DNA from: Capnocytophaga felis
GTDB lineage: Bacteria; Bacteroidota; Bacteroidia; Flavobacteriales; Flavobacteriaceae
Direction of reading: 5' to 3'
DNA: 64,000 nt
Assembly (NCBI RefSeq): GCF_009684755.1
Contig: NZ_BLBC01000009.1
Span: 1-64,000, forward strand
The notes below the pieces were generated by a model. That model was not told where the DNA came from, did not search any database, and saw only the letters and a list, made by a program, of their open reading frames with translations. The translations under genes were made by a program, and so were the position numbers. Shown in pieces: positions 17,281 through 26,023 of the stretch (position 1 is the stretch's first letter; the number at the start of each line of letters is the position of its first letter).

Positions 17281-18000
17281 ATGTACGCATTATTCAAAAA
17301 AGAGATACGTTACTTTTTTACTTCCCCTATCGGTTTTACCGTCATTGGGTTATTTATTATACTAAACGGATTATTTTTATGGATTCTGAAAACGGAATAC
17401 AACATTTTCAACAGTAATTTTGCTGATTTGCTTCCATTTTTTAAGATTTCATCGTGGATTTTTGTATTTTTAGTTCCAGCCCTTACAATGCGTTCCATCT
17501 CTGAAGAAAAACGTAGCGGAATGCTTACACTTCTATTCACAAAGCCCGTGAGTACCTTGCAAATTGTGCTTGGAAAATATTTCGGAATTCTATTTCTGCT
17601 TTTTATCATACTTATTCCCTCTGTGATATATATATATATGGTGTGGATTTTAGGCAACCCTGTCGGAAATTTAGATATTGCAGGTACAATTGGGTCATAT
17701 ATCGCTCTTTTTCTGCTCATTGCTTCCTTTGCCTCAGTAGGATTATGGGCTTCATCGGTAAGTAACAACCAAATTATTTCGTTTGTGTTGGCGGCTTTCC
17801 TATGCTTTTTTTTCTTTTTTGGATTAGACCAAATCGTAGAATTAATTTTTCCTGAAAATCTTTCAAAAATTGGATTTCAGTCGCATTTTGATACTATCAG
17901 CCGTGGCGTGATTGACAGCAGAAATATAATTTATTTTCTTTCCGTCATCGCATTCTTCTTATACATAACAACCTTATCTTTAAAAAGTTACAAATTATGA
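17281..18000 (+). CDS. gldF: Gliding-motility ABC transporter permease GldF
   Basis: Inner-membrane permease of 239 residues with about six membrane segments (ABC-2 type). The conserved EEKRSGMLTLLFTKPVS lies between TM2 and TM3. In Flavobacterium johnsoniae GldF works with GldA (ATPase) and GldG, and mutants lose gliding. It overlaps gldG by four bases (ATGA), so the two are translationally coupled. Its ATPase partner gldA is about 35 kb away in this window, on the opposite strand. The transported substrate is not established. Confidence 0.93.
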   Translation: MYALFKKEIRYFFTSPIGFTVIGLFIILNGLFLWILKTEYNIFNSNFADLLPFFKISSWIFVFLVPALTMRSISEEKRSGMLTLLFTKPVSTLQIVLGKYFGILFLLFIILIPSVIYIYMVWILGNPVGNLDIAGTIGSYIALFLLIASFASVGLWASSVSNNQIISFVLAAFLCFFFFFGLDQIVELIFPENLSKIGFQSHFDTISRGVIDSRNIIYFLSVIAFFLYITTLSLKSYKL

Positions 18001-19679
18001 AAGTTCTTTTAAATAAAATTGGATTGAGGGCTGTTATTGCTTTTTTAGTATTACTTTTCGTTAATTTTCTTGCCGGAAAATGGCATACCCGTTGGGATTT
18101 AACAAAAGATAAACGCTATACACTTTCTGAGACAACACAAAAAATATTGTTAAAAATCCACGAACCCGTAGTGATTGACGTTCTTTTAAAAGGAAATATC
18201 CCGACAGAATTTAAAAAATTGCAAACCGAAACTTTGCAACTTTTGGAAGAATATTCAGCTTTTAACAATAATATTCAATTCAATTTCGTAAATCCGTTAG
18301 AAGGCGAAGAAAATACGGAGAAAGCTCTGCAAGAATTAATTAATTTTGGGTTAAATCCGTTACAAATATCTCAAAACGAAGCAGGAAAATCCTCAGTTGA
18401 ATACATTTTCCCTTGGGCAATTGTAAATAACGGACAAAAATCGGAAAAAGTAGCTCTTTTTGTAAACAAATTGGGTGCAAACGACCAAGAACGTGTTCAA
18501 AATTCGGTACAACGATTAGAATATGGCTTAACAGATGCCCTCCACAAACTAACTTTAAAAAAGAAGAAAAAAATTGCAATGTTAAAAAGCAATGGCACTT
18601 TGGAGGATATCTATATGGCTGATTTTCTGAAATCTGTTCAAGGATATTATCGCATTGCTCCTTTTACTCTGGATTCTGTAAGTACAAATGCAGAAAAAAC
18701 ATTAAAAGACCTCAATGAGTTTGATTTACTGATAGTTGCCAAACCTACCGAACCTTTTTCTGACCCCCAAAAGCAAGTTATTGACCAATTTGTAATGAAA
18801 GGCGGACGTGTACTGTGGCTCATCGATAATGTAAAAATTGACATTAGCGATTTGTACAATCCCTCAGGAACAACAATGGCAATGCCTGTAAATCTGAACC
18901 TTACAGACTTGTTTTTTCAATATGGCTTTCGGATTAATTACACGATTATCAACGATTTGTATTCATCACAAATTGTAATTGCAACCGGAGAAGGTAGCCA
19001 AACCCGTTATATGCCTATTCCGTGGGTATATAACCCTATGGTTTTATCAAAAAATAATCACTTAATTAACAGCCACTTAGACGCAACAAGATTGCAATTT
19101 GCCAATAGTATTGATACGCTCAAAAACGGAATTAAAAAAACCGTTCTGCTGTCAAGTTCTCCTTTTTCAAAAGCCGATGGCACACCAAGAGAAGTCAGCC
19201 TCAAAATTGATGTGAACAAATTAGATAAAAATGCTTATAAAACCGGCAATATTCCTGCGGCTGTACTTTTGGAAGGAGAATTTATTTCAGTTTATAAAAA
19301 CAGAATTCGTCCTATCGATCTGAAAACCAACACAGAACTAAGCAAACCAACTAAAATGATTGTCGTTTCCGATGGTGATATTATTAAAAATGATATTGGC
19401 GACAATATTCCTTTAGAATTAGGATTTGATAAGTGGACAAATCAATTTTATGACAACAAAGCATTCTTGCAAAATGCACTTAACTACTTGTTAGATGATA
19501 CAAATTTCCTAATTTTGAGAAATAAAAAGGTGCAATTAGCCTTTTTGGATAGAGAAAAAGTTGCTGAAAATCAGAAATCTTGGAAAATTAAAAATATTGT
19601 TTATCCACTTTTGTTGTTTCTTTTGGTAACTATAATCGTTCGAATTTACTACAAAAAAGTAAACATCTTAAAGAAATAG
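17997..19679 (+). CDS. gldG: Gliding-motility ABC transporter component GldG
   Basis: 560 residues. One membrane segment near the N-terminus (AVIAFLVLLFVNFLAG) is followed by a large periplasmic domain of the ABC-type auxiliary (GldG/DUF4350-like) family. A C-terminal membrane anchor (IVYPLLLFLLVTIIVRIYY) ends the protein. The typical motif TKDKRYTLSETTQKIL is present right after the first TM. The start overlaps the gldF stop. It is probably the last gene of the unit, since a 174-base AT-rich gap follows. Confidence 0.93.
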   Translation: MKVLLNKIGLRAVIAFLVLLFVNFLAGKWHTRWDLTKDKRYTLSETTQKILLKIHEPVVIDVLLKGNIPTEFKKLQTETLQLLEEYSAFNNNIQFNFVNPLEGEENTEKALQELINFGLNPLQISQNEAGKSSVEYIFPWAIVNNGQKSEKVALFVNKLGANDQERVQNSVQRLEYGLTDALHKLTLKKKKKIAMLKSNGTLEDIYMADFLKSVQGYYRIAPFTLDSVSTNAEKTLKDLNEFDLLIVAKPTEPFSDPQKQVIDQFVMKGGRVLWLIDNVKIDISDLYNPSGTTMAMPVNLNLTDLFFQYGFRINYTIINDLYSSQIVIATGEGSQTRYMPIPWVYNPMVLSKNNHLINSHLDATRLQFANSIDTLKNGIKKTVLLSSSPFSKADGTPREVSLKIDVNKLDKNAYKTGNIPAAVLLEGEFISVYKNRIRPIDLKTNTELSKPTKMIVVSDGDIIKNDIGDNIPLELGFDKWTNQFYDNKAFLQNALNYLLDDTNFLILRNKKVQLAFLDREKVAENQKSWKIKNIVYPLLLFLLVTIIVRIYYKKVNILKK

Positions 19680-19805
19680 TTCTTTTAGTTGAAATCATCG
19701 GTAAATTTAGAGTGTTAATTTTTTAAAATATTTCCAAAAAATCTTCTGTATAAAAAAACTTAAAAATTTAACAAACATAAAGTGTTATATATTACTTAAA
19801 TTGTA

Positions 19806-19813
19806 TATATTTG
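19806..19813 (+). promoter_or_regulatory. -7 element TATATTTG upstream of secDF
   Basis: Matches TAnnTTTG, 40 bases before the secDF ATG. No good -33 TTG is seen, so confidence is moderate. Confidence 0.45.
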
Positions 19814-19853
19814 CCGATTGAAGAAAAAAAGAATAAGTAATTAATTTTAAAAA

Positions 19854-22817
19854 ATGCAAAACAAGGGACTTATTAAACTATTTGCACTTTTATTCGGACT
19901 TGTAAGCATCTTTCAGCTTTCATTTACGTATGTGGCAAATAGGGTGGAGAACAAAGCCAAGGCATTTGCCGAGGCGAAAGTGTCAAACACAGAGAGTAAT
20001 TACGTTTCGAAACGAGAAAGAGTTGAATCTCAGTACTTAGACTCTATGTTGGGGCAAGATGTATATAACATCGGAGTTACCAAATACACCTATGCAAAGG
20101 TAAAAGACAAAGAGTTAAACAGAGGTTTGGACTTGAAAGGGGGGATTAACGTAATACTACAAATCTCTGTAAAAGACATATTAAAAGGTCTTGCTAATAA
20201 TACAAAAGACCCCATTTTTAACAAATCATTAGCAGAAGCCGATGAATTATTACGAAAAACAGACCGTACATACTTGGATTTGTTCTTTGAATCGTACGAA
20301 AAAAATGGAGGTAAATTAGCTTCACCTGACGTTTTTGCTAACAAAACGTTAAGTGAAGAAATCAACTTCCAAATGTCTGATAGTGAAGTTCGTCCTATCA
20401 TCAAAAGAAAAGTTGATGAGTCTGTAACATCAGCTTTTGAAGTGTTACGTAAACGTATTGATAAATTCGGTGTTTCACAACCAAACATTCAGCGTTTAGG
20501 TTCTTCAGGTCGTATCTTAATCGAATTACCTGGGGCTAAGGATGTTACACGTATCAAATCGCTTTTGCAAAGTACAGCTCAGTTAGAGTTTTGGGAAACT
20601 TTCAAAAATACAGATGTTCTTCCTTACATAAGTGCTGTAAACGAACACTTCAAATCAACAATAAAACCACAAGAAGCTGTTAATGAATCTACTACAAGTA
20701 CAATTGATTCGCTTCTTACAGACATAAAAAAAGATTCAACAGAGCAAGCCAAACAGGTTAATCCTTTGTTTGATTTATTAAAACCTGTACCTACTTACGA
20801 AGGCTCACCTGTGCTTTTCGCTGTAAGTTTGAAAGATACAGCTAAGGTTAATGATTACTTAAAATCTGCAGATGCAAAAAGGCTATTACCTGCTAATCTT
20901 CAATTTGCTAAATTCGTTTGGGGTAAACCTTCAAAAGATTCAGATTTAGTAGAAATGTATGCTTTAAAAGGTAATCGTGATAATGTAGCTGCCTTAACTG
21001 GAAACGTAATTACAGATGCGGCTCAATCTTTTGACGTAAGAAATCAGCCTGCCGTTTCAATGCAAATGGACGGAAAAGGAGCCAGAATTTGGGAAAGCCT
21101 TACAGATAAAGCATTTAAAGAGCAAGGAAATATTGCTATTGTTTTGGACGATATCGTGTACTCTGCACCGGGCGTAACTAATGGAGCTATCTCTGGCGGA
21201 CGTTCAGAAATTACAGGAACCTTTACCTTAAATGAAGCCATTGACTTAGCTAACGTGCTTAGAGCAGGTAAATTACCAGCAGGAGCTGATATTGTTCAGT
21301 CAGAAGTAGTTGGACCATCACTCGGGCAAGAAGCTATTGACAGTGGTATGAATTCATTCTTGATTGCAGCAATTATCATTTTTGCTTGGATGATTTTCTA
21401 TTATGGAAGAGCTGGTATCTATGCTGATATTGCATTGTTGTTCAACATTTTACTTGTATTTGGTGTGTTGGCAAGTATCAATGCGGTACTAACCTTACCG
21501 GGTATTGCGGGGATTGTGCTTACTATTGGTATGGCAATTGATGCTAATGTACTTATATTTGAGCGTGTTAAAGAGGAATTAGACAGAGGTAAAGGTGTTT
21601 CACAAGCCGTTTCCGACGGTTTTGGCAATGCCCTTTCATCAATCTTAGATGCCAACATTACAACTGGATTAACAGCACTTATCTTATTGGCTTTTGGTAG
21701 TGGACCTATTCAAGGATTCGCAACTACTTTGCTTATTGGTATCGCAACTACCTTGTTTACAGCAATTTTCATAACACGTTTATTGGTAGATTACAGCGTT
21801 GAAAAGAAACACAATTTAACTTTCTCAACCAATCTTACTAAAAACATACTGAAAAACGTTAATATTGATTTCATCGGAAAACGCAAAGTAGGTTATATTA
21901 TTTCTGCAGTAGCTATTTTGATAAGTATTGTTTCTTTAGCCACCAAAGGATTAAACCAAGGCATTGATTTTGTGGGAGGTAGGACATATCAGATTCGTTT
22001 TGAGCATCCCGTAGTTCCTGCGGAAATTTCTAAAGAATTGCAGCCGCTCATCGGAAATGCTGAAGTAAAAACCTTTGGAGCTTCAAACCAAATTAAAGTT
22101 GCTACTAAATACAAAGTGGAAGAAGAAAGCACTGCTGTAGATAACGAAATCCAAGAATTACTTTACAAAGGATTACAAAAATTCTTACCAGAAGGATATT
22201 CTTATGAAGATTTTGTAGGAGCTTCAGCAGAAGATACCTTAGGAATTGTCCAATCAATGAAAGTAGGTCCTACAATTGCAGAAGACATCAAAAGTAATGC
22301 TGTTTGGTCTGTACTTGGAGCTTTGGTAGTGATTGCTTTCTACATTTTAATTCGATTCAGAAGATGGCAATTCTCTTTGGGAACTGTGATACCTTCAGTT
22401 CACGATGTTATTTTAGTATTGGGAATTTTCTCCTTGACTTACAGCTTTATGCCTTTCAATATGGAAATTGACCAAGCATTCATCGCTGCGATTTTAACAG
22501 TTGTAGGATATTCTTTGAACGATACTGTAATTATTTATGACCGAATTCGTGAGTATATGCACGAACCAAACTGGACTAAAGAAAAAATAAATACAGCATT
22601 GAACAATACCTTAAGCCGTACTTTGAATACTTCACTTACTACATTGGCGGTACTGGTAACCATCTTTATTTTTGGTGGAGAAACGCTAAGAGGCTTTATG
22701 TTCGCTATGATTGTAGGTGTGGTTGTTGGTACATACTCATCTATATTTATCGCCGCTCCAATGCTTTATGATACTTTAGACAGAAAATCTCAAAAAGAGG
22801 AAGAATCACACTCATAG
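19854..22817 (+). CDS. secDF: Protein translocase SecDF (fused)
   Basis: Fusion of the two proton-driven Sec accessory subunits in one 987-residue chain, as is normal in Bacteroidota. The SecD half has the N-terminal TM, the LNRGLDLKGGINV motif, a large periplasmic P1 region, and TMs with GIVLTIGMAIDANVLIFERVKEE. The SecF half (about residue 670 onward) repeats the pattern with GIDFVGGR and TVVGYSLNDTVIIYDRIRE. Acidic residues in TM4 of each half (AIDANV, LNDTV) fit proton coupling. It has its own terminator and is monocistronic. Confidence 0.97.
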   Translation: MQNKGLIKLFALLFGLVSIFQLSFTYVANRVENKAKAFAEAKVSNTESNYVSKRERVESQYLDSMLGQDVYNIGVTKYTYAKVKDKELNRGLDLKGGINVILQISVKDILKGLANNTKDPIFNKSLAEADELLRKTDRTYLDLFFESYEKNGGKLASPDVFANKTLSEEINFQMSDSEVRPIIKRKVDESVTSAFEVLRKRIDKFGVSQPNIQRLGSSGRILIELPGAKDVTRIKSLLQSTAQLEFWETFKNTDVLPYISAVNEHFKSTIKPQEAVNESTTSTIDSLLTDIKKDSTEQAKQVNPLFDLLKPVPTYEGSPVLFAVSLKDTAKVNDYLKSADAKRLLPANLQFAKFVWGKPSKDSDLVEMYALKGNRDNVAALTGNVITDAAQSFDVRNQPAVSMQMDGKGARIWESLTDKAFKEQGNIAIVLDDIVYSAPGVTNGAISGGRSEITGTFTLNEAIDLANVLRAGKLPAGADIVQSEVVGPSLGQEAIDSGMNSFLIAAIIIFAWMIFYYGRAGIYADIALLFNILLVFGVLASINAVLTLPGIAGIVLTIGMAIDANVLIFERVKEELDRGKGVSQAVSDGFGNALSSILDANITTGLTALILLAFGSGPIQGFATTLLIGIATTLFTAIFITRLLVDYSVEKKHNLTFSTNLTKNILKNVNIDFIGKRKVGYIISAVAILISIVSLATKGLNQGIDFVGGRTYQIRFEHPVVPAEISKELQPLIGNAEVKTFGASNQIKVATKYKVEEESTAVDNEIQELLYKGLQKFLPEGYSYEDFVGASAEDTLGIVQSMKVGPTIAEDIKSNAVWSVLGALVVIAFYILIRFRRWQFSLGTVIPSVHDVILVLGIFSLTYSFMPFNMEIDQAFIAAILTVVGYSLNDTVIIYDRIREYMHEPNWTKEKINTALNNTLSRTLNTSLTTLAVLVTIFIFGGETLRGFMFAMIVGVVVGTYSSIFIAAPMLYDTLDRKSQKEEESHS

Positions 22818-22838
22818 TAATAATTGTTTTTAAAGGGA

Positions 22839-22872
22839 AAAAGCTACTCGTTAATTTGAGTAGCTTTTTTTA
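22839..22872 (+). terminator. Terminator downstream of secDF
   Basis: Perfect 12-bp stem (22839-22850 with 22859-22870), an 8-base loop and a T-run. Confidence 0.92.
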
Positions 22873-22987
22873 CAAAAACATACCCCAATCCATAATGAAA
22901 TAAATGAATTTTTCTTCTATATTAAAGAAAAGGAAATACAAATACGTCTAAAAGAAAATCCAATCACCAATAATTCATTTCTATTTT

Positions 22988-24085
22988 ATGAAAGTAAAAG
23001 ACATTACACAAAAGATAGAGCAATTAAGTCCATTATCATACGCGGAAGATTTTGATAATGTAGGTTTGCTTGTTGGTAATCCTGAAATGGAGGTAAGTAA
23101 AGTTTTAGTAACACTTGACACTCTTGAACAAGTTGTTGATGAAGCTATTGAAAAACAATGTAATCTCATTGTTAGCTTCCACCCTATTATTTTCGGCGGA
23201 ATGAAAAGCTTCACAGGCAAAAACTATGTAGAACGTGTTGTTATGAAAGCTATCAAAAATGATATTGCTATTTACAGTATGCATACAGCCTTAGATAATA
23301 TGTTTTTAGGAGTCAATTCAGCAATATGTGATACTTTGGAACTTAAAAACAGAACCATTTTAATTCCTCAAAAACACACGATTCGCAAACTTGTAACATA
23401 CGTTCCTCACAAAGATGCCGAATCCTTACGAAAAGTTTTGTTTGAATCGGGAGCCGGAGAAATTGGCAATTATAGCGATTGTAGCTTCAATTTGGAAGGA
23501 TACGGAACATTTAAAGGCAACGATAATTCCAACCCAACTATTGGTGAGAAAAATCTGTTACACACTGAAAATGAAACACAAATTAATGTTATTTTCCCTA
23601 AACATCTTGAAAGTAAAGTATTAAAAGCCTTGAAAGAAAATCATCCTTATGAAGAGGTCGCCTATGAAGTTTATGTTTTGGAAAATACTCATCAACATAT
23701 AGGAATGGGAATGATTGGCGAACTTGAAAATGCGATAAGTGAAGACGATTTCTTGAACTATTTGAAAACAAAAATGCAAACCGATTGCATCCGACATTCT
23801 GCTTTTATAGGGAAAGAAATCAAAAAAATTGCTGTATTGGGAGGAAGTGGAGCTTTTGCCATTGACGTTGCCAAAGCAGCTAAAGCCGATGCATTTGTAA
23901 GTGCAGATTTCAAATATCACGATTTTTTTAAAGCCGAAAATCAGATTTTACTTGCCGATATTGGTCATTTTGAAAGCGAGCAATTCACAAAAATGCTTTT
24001 ATATGATTATCTTACAAAAAAATTTCCTAACTTTGCCGTCGTTTTATCGGACATAAACACAAATCCTATCAAGTATTACCAGTAG
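22988..24085 (+). CDS. Nif3-like dinuclear metal-binding protein
   Basis: Nif3/YbgI family protein of 365 residues. The N-terminal half contains LSPLSYAEDFDNVGLLVG and the metal-binding VSFHPIIFGG. The C-terminal half has the second metal signature FVSADFKYHDF...LADIGHFESEQ. A central insert of about 100 residues (from about residue 130) resembles the PII-like insertion of the longer bacterial homologues. Some relatives act as GTP cyclohydrolase-like or metal-insertion proteins, but no agreed role exists. The next gene starts 2 bases after the stop, an arrangement I recall from other Flavobacteriaceae. Confidence 0.92.
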   Translation: MKVKDITQKIEQLSPLSYAEDFDNVGLLVGNPEMEVSKVLVTLDTLEQVVDEAIEKQCNLIVSFHPIIFGGMKSFTGKNYVERVVMKAIKNDIAIYSMHTALDNMFLGVNSAICDTLELKNRTILIPQKHTIRKLVTYVPHKDAESLRKVLFESGAGEIGNYSDCSFNLEGYGTFKGNDNSNPTIGEKNLLHTENETQINVIFPKHLESKVLKALKENHPYEEVAYEVYVLENTHQHIGMGMIGELENAISEDDFLNYLKTKMQTDCIRHSAFIGKEIKKIAVLGGSGAFAIDVAKAAKADAFVSADFKYHDFFKAENQILLADIGHFESEQFTKMLLYDYLTKKFPNFAVVLSDINTNPIKYYQ

Positions 24086-24087
24086 AT

Positions 24088-24870
24088 ATGACAAAGAAAG
24101 CTGAATTTACAGTAGAAGAAAAGTTGAGAATGTTGTATGATTTACAACTTATTGACTCACAAATTGACGAATTGCAAAACGTGCGAGGCGAACTTCCGTT
24201 AGAGGTTTCTGACCTTGAAGATGAAGTTGAAGGACTTAAAAACCGCTTATCCAAATTCAAAGAAGAATTGGAACATTTACAGTCCGGAATTGCCGAAAAG
24301 AAAAATATTATAGAAGAAGCCAAAATCTTGATTAAAAAGTACAACACACAACAGAAAAATGTACGCAATAATCGAGAATATAACTCCATTACAAAAGAAA
24401 TTGAGTTCCAAGAACTTGAAATTCAGTTAGCTGAAAAACGAATCAAAGAAGGAAAAGCTCAAGTTGAACAAAAAAAGGAAGCCATCAAACAAGTTGAAGA
24501 GAAAAAAACGCAACGTGAGGCTCACCTCAAACACAAAAAAGAAGAATTAGATTCTATCTTGGCAGAAACTGAAAAAGAAGAAACTTTCCTTAGAGAAAAG
24601 GCAGAGGAATACGCCGAGCAAATTGAAGAGCGTTTGTTGAATGCCTACCGCAGAATTCGTGGAAGTGTGGTAAACCGCTTGGCAGTTGTTCCTGTGGAGC
24701 GTGGAGCTTCAGGAGGTTCGTTTTTTACCATTCCGCCACAAGTGCAAATGGAAATAGCTGCTCGTAAAAAAATCATTACCGATGAACACAGCGGACGCAT
24801 TCTGGTAGATTCGGCTCTTGCTGAGGAAGAAAGAGAAAAAATGGAAGCTCTTTTCAACAGCATAAAATAA
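24088..24870 (+). CDS. Zinc-ribbon/coiled-coil family protein lacking zinc cysteines
   Basis: 260 residues. A long antiparallel coiled coil (about residues 10-185, rich in E/K/Q heptads) is followed by a C-terminal domain homologous to the C4 zinc ribbon of the DUF164/zf-RING_7 family. The ribbon's usual CxxC pairs are missing: the segment reads GGSFFTIPPQVQMEI...TDEHSGRIL, with Ser/Gly/His where Cys is expected. Overall alignment with the family (NAYRRIRGSVVNRLAVVPV) is clear. It is 2 bases from nif3 and certainly co-transcribed. The coiled coil probably binds a partner; no catalytic role is claimed. Confidence 0.85.
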   Translation: MTKKAEFTVEEKLRMLYDLQLIDSQIDELQNVRGELPLEVSDLEDEVEGLKNRLSKFKEELEHLQSGIAEKKNIIEEAKILIKKYNTQQKNVRNNREYNSITKEIEFQELEIQLAEKRIKEGKAQVEQKKEAIKQVEEKKTQREAHLKHKKEELDSILAETEKEETFLREKAEEYAEQIEERLLNAYRRIRGSVVNRLAVVPVERGASGGSFFTIPPQVQMEIAARKKIITDEHSGRILVDSALAEEEREKMEALFNSIK

Positions 24871-24894
24871 AAGAAAACAAAATAATTTGGATTT

Positions 24895-24937
24895 GGAAAT
24901 TTGAAAATTAAGCACTAATTCGCATTTTCAAATTTCC
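24895..24937 (+). terminator. Terminator-like hairpin after the nif3 unit
   Basis: Perfect 14-bp stem (24895-24908 with 24924-24937) with a 15-base loop, followed by ATTTTTC. It separates the nif3 unit from mazG. Confidence 0.65.
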
Positions 24938-25017
24938 ATTTTTCATATAACAAATTTTGAAGAACAATACAATTTCTGACTACTTATTTTAAAAATCTTA
25001 AAACTTGTAAATTTCTG

Positions 25018-25794
25018 ATGAATTCCCGAGAACAACAACTACAAGCCTTTGAGCGTCTGCTTAATATAATGGATGATTTACGAGAAAAATGTCCGTGGGA
25101 CAAAAAGCAAACCTTGCAGTCACTTCGCCATCTAACCATTGAAGAAACTTACGAATTAGGCGATGCCATTTTAGATAATAACTTACAAGAAATTAAAAAA
25201 GAATTAGGCGATTTATTGCTTCACATTGTATTTTATGCAAAAATTGGTAGCGAAACGAATGATTTTGATATTGCTGATGTATCTAATTCGGTTTGTGATA
25301 AACTCATCGAACGGCATCCACATATTTACGGAAACGTAAAAGTTGAAAATGAGGAAGATGTAAAACGAAATTGGGAAAAAATCAAACTCAAAGAAGGGAA
25401 AAAAAGCGTTTTGGAAGGAGTTCCCAAGAGTTTGCCAGCGTTGGTAAAAGCCTCACGCATACAAGATAAAGCTGCCGGAGTAGGCTTTGATTGGGATTCA
25501 AAAGAAGGTGTTTTTGAAAAAATAAAAGAAGAAATTGATGAACTTCACCACGAAATAACCTCCAAAAACAAGGAAAACATTGAAAAAGAATTCGGTGATG
25601 TGCTTTTTAGTTTGATAAATTATGCGAGATTTCTGAAAATTAATCCTGAAGACGCTTTGGAAAAAACAAATAAAAAATTCATCAAACGATTCCAGTATTT
25701 AGAAAAAAAAGCAGAGGAGCAAGGCAAATCATTAAAAAATATGACCTTAGAAGAAATGGAAAATTTCTGGCAAGAAGCCAAAAAAGAAGATTAA
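25018..25794 (+). CDS. mazG: Nucleoside triphosphate pyrophosphohydrolase MazG
   Basis: House-cleaning NTP pyrophosphatase of 258 residues with two MazG domains. The first has the Mg-binding helices EETYELGDA (42-50) and KELGDLLLH (61-69). The second has EEIDELHHE and EFGDVLFSLINYAR. CPWDKKQTLQSLRHLTIEE is the classic N-terminal signature. The length is normal for the two-domain enzyme. A small ORF begins 2 bases after the stop and is probably co-transcribed. Confidence 0.95.
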   Translation: MNSREQQLQAFERLLNIMDDLREKCPWDKKQTLQSLRHLTIEETYELGDAILDNNLQEIKKELGDLLLHIVFYAKIGSETNDFDIADVSNSVCDKLIERHPHIYGNVKVENEEDVKRNWEKIKLKEGKKSVLEGVPKSLPALVKASRIQDKAAGVGFDWDSKEGVFEKIKEEIDELHHEITSKNKENIEKEFGDVLFSLINYARFLKINPEDALEKTNKKFIKRFQYLEKKAEEQGKSLKNMTLEEMENFWQEAKKED

Positions 25795-25796
25795 AA

Positions 25797-25997
25797 ATGT
25801 ATCCATATCACAATAAAATAAAACAACGTATCAAAAATGGTGAATTGGTAAAATATGAATTTGTTGAAAAATACAAAGACATAAGCCCGTGTCTGTTACT
25901 CTATTTTCATACAGAGCCTTACGTCCGTCCTGTTCGCGAACATCGTTTTGAAGAGTACAGAGAAATTTTAGCTTCTCTTACAGATATTTCAAAATAA
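25797..25997 (+). CDS. Small hypothetical protein, 66 aa
   Basis: I do not recognise a domain. The ORF begins two bases after the mazG stop with an ATG and is rich in Tyr, Arg and Glu, with no signal peptide or membrane segment. The tight coupling and ordinary amino-acid composition make it a likely real gene. The convergent rarA gene ends 26 bases downstream. Confidence 0.6.
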   Translation: MYPYHNKIKQRIKNGELVKYEFVEKYKDISPCLLLYFHTEPYVRPVREHRFEEYREILASLTDISK

Positions 25998-26023
25998 ATA
26001 GACAAGAAGTAAAATACTGAAAA

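Noticed and set aside
24088-24870. Functional C4 zinc ribbon
   Set aside because: The expected cysteine pairs are absent, so zinc binding by the usual mode is not supported.
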